A DNA stretch of 9,411 bases, taken from NCBI GenBank assembly GCA_025966335.1, contig JAICRS010000110.1, forward strand, positions 1 through 9,411, in the 5' to 3' direction. The notes beneath the pieces were generated by a model. The model was not told the DNA's origin. It saw only the letters and a program-made list of their open reading frames with translations, and did not search any database. This DNA comes from Nocardioidaceae bacterium. Lineage in GTDB: Bacteria > Actinomycetota > Actinomycetes > Propionibacteriales > Nocardioidaceae. How positions within the stretch are numbered: the stretch's first letter is position 1; every line of letters begins with the position of its first letter. The position numbers and the translations under genes were made by a program. Shown here in pieces: positions 5,402 through 9,411 of this stretch.

Positions 5402-6552
5402 CCGGCCGTCCGGCGCACCGACTCCCGCGCGGTGTCGGAGAGCTGCTTGACGATCGCCTCCAACGGGCCCCGGACCGCGCGGAGCCGGAACAGCGCCCCG
5501 ATCGAGACCACCAGCAGCACGTGCTTCACGAACGTCTCGGTGTTGTCCTCGGGCCAGATCTGCGGCATCCGCATCACCACGTGCAGGCTGTAGAGGGTCA
5601 GCGTCATCGCGCCCGCACCGAACACGACCGCGATCACCTGGGGCGCCAACCGGCTGACGAGCAGGCACGCCCCGATCACCAGCAGCGCGCAGCCGATCGT
5701 GTGCGCCAGGTCGAACGGTGTACCCGAGTGCGGCGCCTTGACCGCCAGCCACCACCAGGACCCGGTCGGCGTGGTGCCGAAGAGCCCGTGCGCCAGCACC
5801 TCCTCGAGCTCACCGGCCCGCGGTGCGTCGTACGTGCGCTGCAGCGTCTCCATCACACCGGGCCGGGCGAGCAGTGCTTCGGAGAGGAACCAGCTCGCCG
5901 CCGCGACCAGCGCCCCCGACACCAGCACCCGGACCGCGTTCGACGTGCGGGACAGGTCGAGCCGCCCGACTGCCATCCCCGCCAGCAGATAGGCCATCCA
6001 CGGCACGACCGGGTAGTAGCCGGTGAACGCCAGCTCGGTGACCAGCTGCCACGGCGCGGTGAGCATCTCGAAGCGGGGACTGGCCAGCGTCGGGTCCGGC
6101 AGGTGCGGGCGCAGCAGGTGGGAGAGCACCGGTACGACGAGCAGCCAGATGCCACTGAGCACGGCAAGGGACCGTGCCCGCAACCGGAGAAAGGGGATCC
6201 CGAGCAGGAACAGCAGACCGTAGTAGGTCAGGATGATCGCGATCCCCGAACCGAGGCCGCCGAGCGCCATCCCGATCCCCGCGACGATCAGCGCCCGGAC
6301 GACCAGGCCACCCGCGGCCGCCTCCCGCTCCCGGCCGCGCACCGGGCTCGAGCCGCCGGTCATCAGCGCCAGGCTCACCCCGGCGAGCACCGCGAACAAC
6401 GCCGACGCCCGGCCACCGGCCAGCTGCTGGACGAAGGTGACACCGTCCTCGTCGACCGCGACCAGGGCATGGGTGGCGATCATCCCGATCAGGGCCAGGC
6501 AGCGGGCCACATCCAGGCCCACCACGCGGCCCGCCGGGACGATCGGTCTCAT
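5398..6552 (-). CDS. Polytopic membrane protein, DUF1624/HGSNAT-type acyltransferase-like
   Basis: A 384-residue integral membrane protein. The N-terminus GRVVGLDVARCLALIGMIATHAL (residues 8-30, first transmembrane helix with His28) resembles the opening of the heparan-alpha-glucosaminide N-acetyltransferase catalytic domain and of DUF418-type proteins. About ten hydrophobic segments follow, roughly at 50-66, 82-100, 103-122, 127-147, 179-197, 205-226, 283-300, 303-326 and 342-356. GAMTLTLYSLHVVMRMP (313-329) carries a second membrane histidine (His324). Such proteins may transfer acyl groups to extracytoplasmic sugars, but no substrate is shown here. The ATG at 6552 has AGGA about 8 nt upstream and lies 24 nt after the stop of the PQQ-dehydrogenase gene, indicating an operon. 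Its last 4 nt overlap purQ on the other strand. Membrane topology is clear; enzymatic role is inferred. Confidence 0.8.
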   Translation of the reverse strand: MRPIVPAGRVVGLDVARCLALIGMIATHALVAVDEDGVTFVQQLAGGRASALFAVLAGVSLALMTGGSSPVRGREREAAAGGLVVRALIVAGIGMALGGLGSGIAIILTYYGLLFLLGIPFLRLRARSLAVLSGIWLLVVPVLSHLLRPHLPDPTLASPRFEMLTAPWQLVTELAFTGYYPVVPWMAYLLAGMAVGRLDLSRTSNAVRVLVSGALVAAASWFLSEALLARPGVMETLQRTYDAPRAGELEEVLAHGLFGTTPTGSWWWLAVKAPHSGTPFDLAHTIGCALLVIGACLLVSRLAPQVIAVVFGAGAMTLTLYSLHVVMRMPQIWPEDNTETFVKHVLLVVSIGALFRLRAVRGPLEAIVKQLSDTARESVRRTAG

Positions 6553-6576
6553 GCGCCGATCCTGCCAGGCCTCCGG

Positions 6577-7644
6577 TCAGTCGATGCGGACCCGGAAGAT
6601 CCGGTCGTCGGTGCGACCGGGGGTCGCGCGGCCGTCGCGGTTGGACGTGGTGACCCACAGCGAACCGTCCGGGGCCGCAGCCACCGAACGGATCCGGCCG
6701 AACCGGCCCGCGAAGTAGCGTCGCTTGCGGCCCTTGCGCCGGCCGCTCAGCACCACCGAGTAGACACACTCACCCTGGAGGGCACCCAACCAGGCGCGGC
6801 CCCGGGCGACCGCGAGGCCGCTCGGCGAGCAGTCGTCGGTGTCCCACTGCGCGAGCGGGTCCCGGAAGCCGCCGCGGCCGTCCTTGCCCTCGACGTGGGG
6901 CCAGCCGTAGTTGCGGCCCTTGACGATGTGGTTCAGCTCGTCCTTGCTCTTCTCGCCGAACTCGCTGGCCCACAGCCGCCCGTCCGGGCCGAACGTGATC
7001 TGCTCCGGGTTGCGGTGCCCGTAGCTCCAGGTGCGGTTGCCGAACGGGTTGCCGGCGGGGACCCGGCCGCGCGGGGTCACCCGCAGGATCTTCCCGGCGA
7101 GCGACCCCCGGTCCTGGGCGGCGGAGCCGTTCTCGGCGTCGCCGGTGGAGATGAACAGGTGCCCGCCCGGGCCGAAGGCGAGCCCGCCACCGTTGTGGTG
7201 CAGCGCCTTGGGGATCCCCTTGAGGACCACCTGCTTCTTGCCGAGCCGGCCCCGGCGGAAGCGCATCCGCACCACCCGGTTGTCGGTGCGGGAGGTCATG
7301 AAGGCGTAGACCCACCGGTTCCGGCGGAAGTTCGGGTGCAGCGCCAGGCCGAGCAGGCCGCCCTCCCCGCCGGCCGACGCGTTGCTGACCACGCCGCGGA
7401 CCCTCCCCACCGACCGGTAGCCGCCGCGCTTGCGCACCCGCAGGATCCGGCCGGTGTCCCGTTCGGAAACGAGCGCGTCGCCGCTCGGCAGGAACGCGAT
7501 CCCCCACGGCACGTCGATGTTGCGGGCCAGCACCTTGCTCACCCGCGGCGCCGCCTCCGCCGGGCTCAGCAGGGCGCCTCCTGCGGGCAACGCGGCGGCG
7601 GCCGGCAGGACCAGCCCGGCCTTGAGCAGTGAACGACGTTGCAT
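6577..7644 (-). CDS. Tat-exported PQQ-dependent sugar dehydrogenase-like beta-propeller protein
   Basis: A 355-residue protein of the soluble glucose/aldose dehydrogenase family (GSDH-type six-bladed propeller), expected outside the membrane. QRRSLLKAGL (2-11), a hydrophobic stretch and AEAAP (29-33) form a twin-arginine signal peptide; cleavage near residue 32 is likely. GEGGLLGLALHPNF (93-106), HHNGGGLAFGPGGHLFISTGD (from 149) and GHRNPEQITFGPDGRLWASE (209-228) are family motifs. His150, Arg211 and Asn212 fit the catalytic His144 and Arg228/Asn229 of Acinetobacter sGDH. The mature part is rich in arginine and lysine, notably GRRKGRKRRYFAGRFGR at 301-317. The frame runs 30 codons further upstream, but the ATG at 7644 is chosen for GGAGG 5 nt before it and the Tat signal starting there. 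No PQQ biosynthesis gene is in the window. The substrate is unknown. Confidence 0.9.
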   Translation of the reverse strand: MQRRSLLKAGLVLPAAAALPAGGALLSPAEAAPRVSKVLARNIDVPWGIAFLPSGDALVSERDTGRILRVRKRGGYRSVGRVRGVVSNASAGGEGGLLGLALHPNFRRNRWVYAFMTSRTDNRVVRMRFRRGRLGKKQVVLKGIPKALHHNGGGLAFGPGGHLFISTGDAENGSAAQDRGSLAGKILRVTPRGRVPAGNPFGNRTWSYGHRNPEQITFGPDGRLWASEFGEKSKDELNHIVKGRNYGWPHVEGKDGRGGFRDPLAQWDTDDCSPSGLAVARGRAWLGALQGECVYSVVLSGRRKGRKRRYFAGRFGRIRSVAAAPDGSLWVTTSNRDGRATPGRTDDRIFRVRID

Positions 7645-7649
7645 GAGGT

Positions 7650-7654
7650 CCTCC
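7650..7654 (-). promoter_or_regulatory. Ribosome binding site of the PQQ-dehydrogenase gene
   Basis: GGAGG on the minus strand stands 5 nt before the ATG at 7644. Together with the Tat signal beginning at that ATG it excludes the longer in-frame start at 7734, which would put 30 residues ahead of the signal peptide. Confidence 0.8.
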
Positions 7655-7678
7655 GGGGAGCCGTCTCGGCGGTGGGTG

Positions 7679-7684
7679 GTCATA
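7679..7684 (-). promoter_or_regulatory. Weak candidate -10 box for the dehydrogenase-membrane protein operon
   Basis: TATGAC on the minus strand lies 34 nt before the ATG, in the 155-nt divergent gap shared with purL. It matches the TATAAT consensus at four of six bases and has no convincing -35 partner. It is only the best local candidate. Confidence 0.22.
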
Positions 7685-7746
7685 CCCTGCCAGAGGAAAG
7701 TAAAGATCCGCGAGACCCGAACCTCGGCGGGCACCGGCGCGGCGGG

Positions 7747-7752
7747 TAGATT
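7747..7752 (+). promoter_or_regulatory. Putative -10 box of purL
   Basis: TAGATT lies 47 nt before the purL GTG in the divergent gap, giving a leader of about 40 nt. No good -35 stands 17 bp upstream (TCGGCG). Its presence agrees with purL being transcribed separately from purS-purQ, which it must be because two minus-strand genes intervene. Confidence 0.42.
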
Positions 7753-7799
7753 GAGCGGAGCCCGACGCCCGTGCGAGAACCGTCCGAAAGCCTGACTCG

Positions 7800-9411
7800 G
7801 TGACTGAACAGCGCCCTCACGACATCAACCGGCTCGACACCGTCGACCACGCCTCCGCCTCCCCGGACCGGCAGCAGCCCTGGGCCGACCTGGGCCTGAA
7901 GTCCGACGAGTACGCCAACATCCGCGAGATCCTCGGCCGCCGGCCCACCTCCAGCGAGCTGGCGATGTACTCGGTGATGTGGAGCGAGCACTGCTCCTAC
8001 AAGTCGAGCAAGGTGCACCTCAAGCAGTTCGGCGAGAAGGTCACCGACGAGATGCGCGAGCACCTGATGGTCGGCATCGGCGAGAACGCCGGCGTGGTCG
8101 ACATCGGTGACGGGTATGCCGTCACGTTCAAGGTCGAGTCGCACAACCACCCGTCGTACGTCGAGCCCTACCAGGGTGCGGCCACCGGCGTCGGCGGCAT
8201 CGTCCGCGACATCCTGGCGATGGGCGCCCGCCCGGTCGCGGTGATGGACCCGCTGCGCTTCGGCCCCCTCGACGCACCGGACACCCACCGGGTGCTGCCC
8301 GGGATCGTCGCCGGCGTGGGCGGCTACGGCAACTGCCTGGGCCTGCCGAACATCGGCGGTGAGGCGGTCTTCGACGAGACGTACGCCGGCAACCCGCTGG
8401 TGAATGCGCTCTGCGTGGGCGTGATGCGCCACGAGCAGCTGCACCTCGCGAAGGCGTCCGGCGCCGGGAACCAGGTGATCCTCTACGGCGCGAAGACCGG
8501 TGGCGACGGGATCGGGGGCGTGTCCGTGCTCGCGTCCGAGACGTTCGAGTCCACCGGCCCGACCAAGCGGCCGGCGGTCCAGGTCGGCGACCCGTTCCAG
8601 GAGAAGCTGCTGATCGAGTGCACCCTGGAGATCTTCGCCGAGGACCTCGTGGTCGGCATCCAGGACCTCGGCGGCGCCGGCCTGTCCTGCGCGACCTCCG
8701 AGCTCGCCAGCGCCGGCGACGGCGGCATGCACGTCTGGCTGGACCGGGTCCCGTTGCGCGACTCCACGCTCGCGCCCGAAGAGATCCTGATGAGCGAGTC
8801 GCAGGAACGGATGATGGCCGTCGTGGAGCCGGCCGACGTGGAGCGGTTCCTCAAGGTCTGCGAGAAGTGGGACGTCGACGCCACGGTTGTCGGTGAGGTC
8901 AACGACTCGGGCCGGCTGACCATCGAGTGGCACGGGGAGACGGTGGTCGACGTACCCCCGCGGACCGTGGCGCACGAGGGCCCGACGTACCAGCGCCCGT
9001 TCGCCCGGCCGGACTGGCAGGACGCCCTGCAGGCCGACCGCGCCGAGGACCTGCCGCGGCCGTCGACCGGCGCGGAGCTGAAGGACACCCTGCTGCGGAT
9101 GGTGGCCGGCCCGAACCTGTGCGACAAGTCGTGGATCACCGACCAGTACGACCGCTACGTGCAGGGCAACACCGTGCTCGCGCAGCCCGAGGACTCCGGG
9201 ATGGTCCGCGTCGACGAGGAGACCAACCTCGGCGTCGCGGTGTCCACCGACTGCAACGGCCGGTTCGCCAAGCTCGACCCGTACGCCGGCGCGCAGCTCG
9301 CGCTCGCCGAGTCCTACCGCAACGTCGCCACCACCGGCGCCCGACCGCTCGCGATCAGCGACTGCCTGAACTTCGGCTCGCCGGAGGACCCGGATGTGAT
9401 GTGGCAGTTCG
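7800..9411 (+). CDS. purL: Phosphoribosylformylglycinamidine synthase, synthetase subunit PurL (3' truncated by window edge)
   Basis: ATP-dependent amidation of FGAR to FGAM, in complex with PurS and PurQ. The frame is open from the GTG at 7800 to the window end, 537 codons, about two thirds of a small-type PurL (usually 720-780 residues). WSEHCSYKSSK (61-71) contains the conserved histidine His64. ESHNHPS (113-119), GAATGVGGIVRDI (127-139), GGDGIGG (234-240), DLGGAGLSCA (289-298) and ESQERM (333-338) are characteristic. Residues 472-537 enter the second half of the internally duplicated fold (TDCNGRFAKLDP, DCLNFGSPEDP). The GTG is preferred because it opens the frame about 28 residues before the conserved WADLGL start; the ribosome site is weak (GAAAG, 7786-7790). 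No glutaminase domain can be expected, since PurQ is separate. Confidence 0.96.
   Translation, partial: MTEQRPHDINRLDTVDHASASPDRQQPWADLGLKSDEYANIREILGRRPTSSELAMYSVMWSEHCSYKSSKVHLKQFGEKVTDEMREHLMVGIGENAGVVDIGDGYAVTFKVESHNHPSYVEPYQGAATGVGGIVRDILAMGARPVAVMDPLRFGPLDAPDTHRVLPGIVAGVGGYGNCLGLPNIGGEAVFDETYAGNPLVNALCVGVMRHEQLHLAKASGAGNQVILYGAKTGGDGIGGVSVLASETFESTGPTKRPAVQVGDPFQEKLLIECTLEIFAEDLVVGIQDLGGAGLSCATSELASAGDGGMHVWLDRVPLRDSTLAPEEILMSESQERMMAVVEPADVERFLKVCEKWDVDATVVGEVNDSGRLTIEWHGETVVDVPPRTVAHEGPTYQRPFARPDWQDALQADRAEDLPRPSTGAELKDTLLRMVAGPNLCDKSWITDQYDRYVQGNTVLAQPEDSGMVRVDEETNLGVAVSTDCNGRFAKLDPYAGAQLALAESYRNVATTGARPLAISDCLNFGSPEDPDVMWQF

Noticed and set aside
2783..5755. 990-codon open frame on the minus strand, antisense to the ligase, purS and purQ
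   Set aside because: It is a typical shadow in very GC-rich coding DNA. It has no recognisable domain, lies opposite three well-supported genes, and its composition mirrors their third-position bias.
5521..7632. 703-codon plus-strand open frame opposite the membrane protein and PQQ dehydrogenase
   Set aside because: Low-complexity His/Arg/Ala/Pro-rich translation without motifs; both minus-strand genes have clear domains and ribosome sites.
7680..8975. 431-codon minus-strand frame opposite purL
   Set aside because: Antisense to a complete set of PurL motifs. It has no motif of its own and would run through the purL promoter.
1..9411. tRNA, rRNA, riboswitch or purine-box operator
   Set aside because: No cloverleaf or rRNA-like segment was seen in the intergenic gaps. 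No guanine- or adenine-riboswitch-like core stands before purC, purS or purL, and no shared operator motif was found among the pur promoters beyond their -10 boxes.

Overview
The window reads as ordinary chromosome of a high-GC actinobacterium. The evidence is a strong G/C bias at third codon positions, six GTG starts among the nine genes whose start is visible, weakly conserved promoters with TAnnnT-type -10 boxes, and an actinobacterial set of small split FGAM-synthase subunits (PurS, PurQ, small PurL). The protein flavour suggests Nocardioides or a relative, but that is inference. No phage, plasmid, transposase, CRISPR, tRNA or rRNA sequence was seen.

Layout: (1) 1-695, the 3' part of purB (adenylosuccinate lyase), + strand. 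(2) 784-1709, a minus-strand pair: an AraC-type DNA-binding regulator followed 32 nt later by a VOC/glyoxalase-superfamily protein. The pair is enclosed by two arrays of three 22-bp repeat units (711-776 and 1760-1825) in inverted orientation. (3) 1856-4321, purC followed 18 nt later by a fatty-acyl-CoA-ligase-like AMP-binding enzyme, closed by a large GC-rich hairpin. (4) 4473-5401, purS and purQ, start and stop overlapping. (5) 5398-7644, a minus-strand pair: a Tat-exported PQQ-type sugar dehydrogenase and a polytopic membrane protein of the DUF1624/HGSNAT acyltransferase-like group. (6) 7800 to the end, the first 537 codons of purL, transcribed divergently from the dehydrogenase.

The + strand genes purB, purC, purS, purQ and purL act in de novo IMP and AMP synthesis. 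PurS, PurQ and PurL form the FGAM synthase complex, PurC makes SAICAR, and PurB cleaves both SAICAR and adenylosuccinate. Non-purine genes interrupt this set three times: AraC-VOC, the ligase, and the dehydrogenase/membrane pair that separates purQ from purL. Each pur block has its own recognisable -10 box, so the cluster is probably a set of short transcription units, not one operon.

The most unusual item is the pair of inverted triple 22-bp repeat arrays around the AraC-VOC pair. They fill most of both intergenic gaps, have exact 22-bp phasing, and abut a back-to-back pair of apparently leaderless promoters. They may be a dispersed repeat family of this genome, the ends of a small cassette, or operator arrays. 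The window alone cannot decide between these. Nothing here makes a convincing new multi-gene defence or biosynthetic system.
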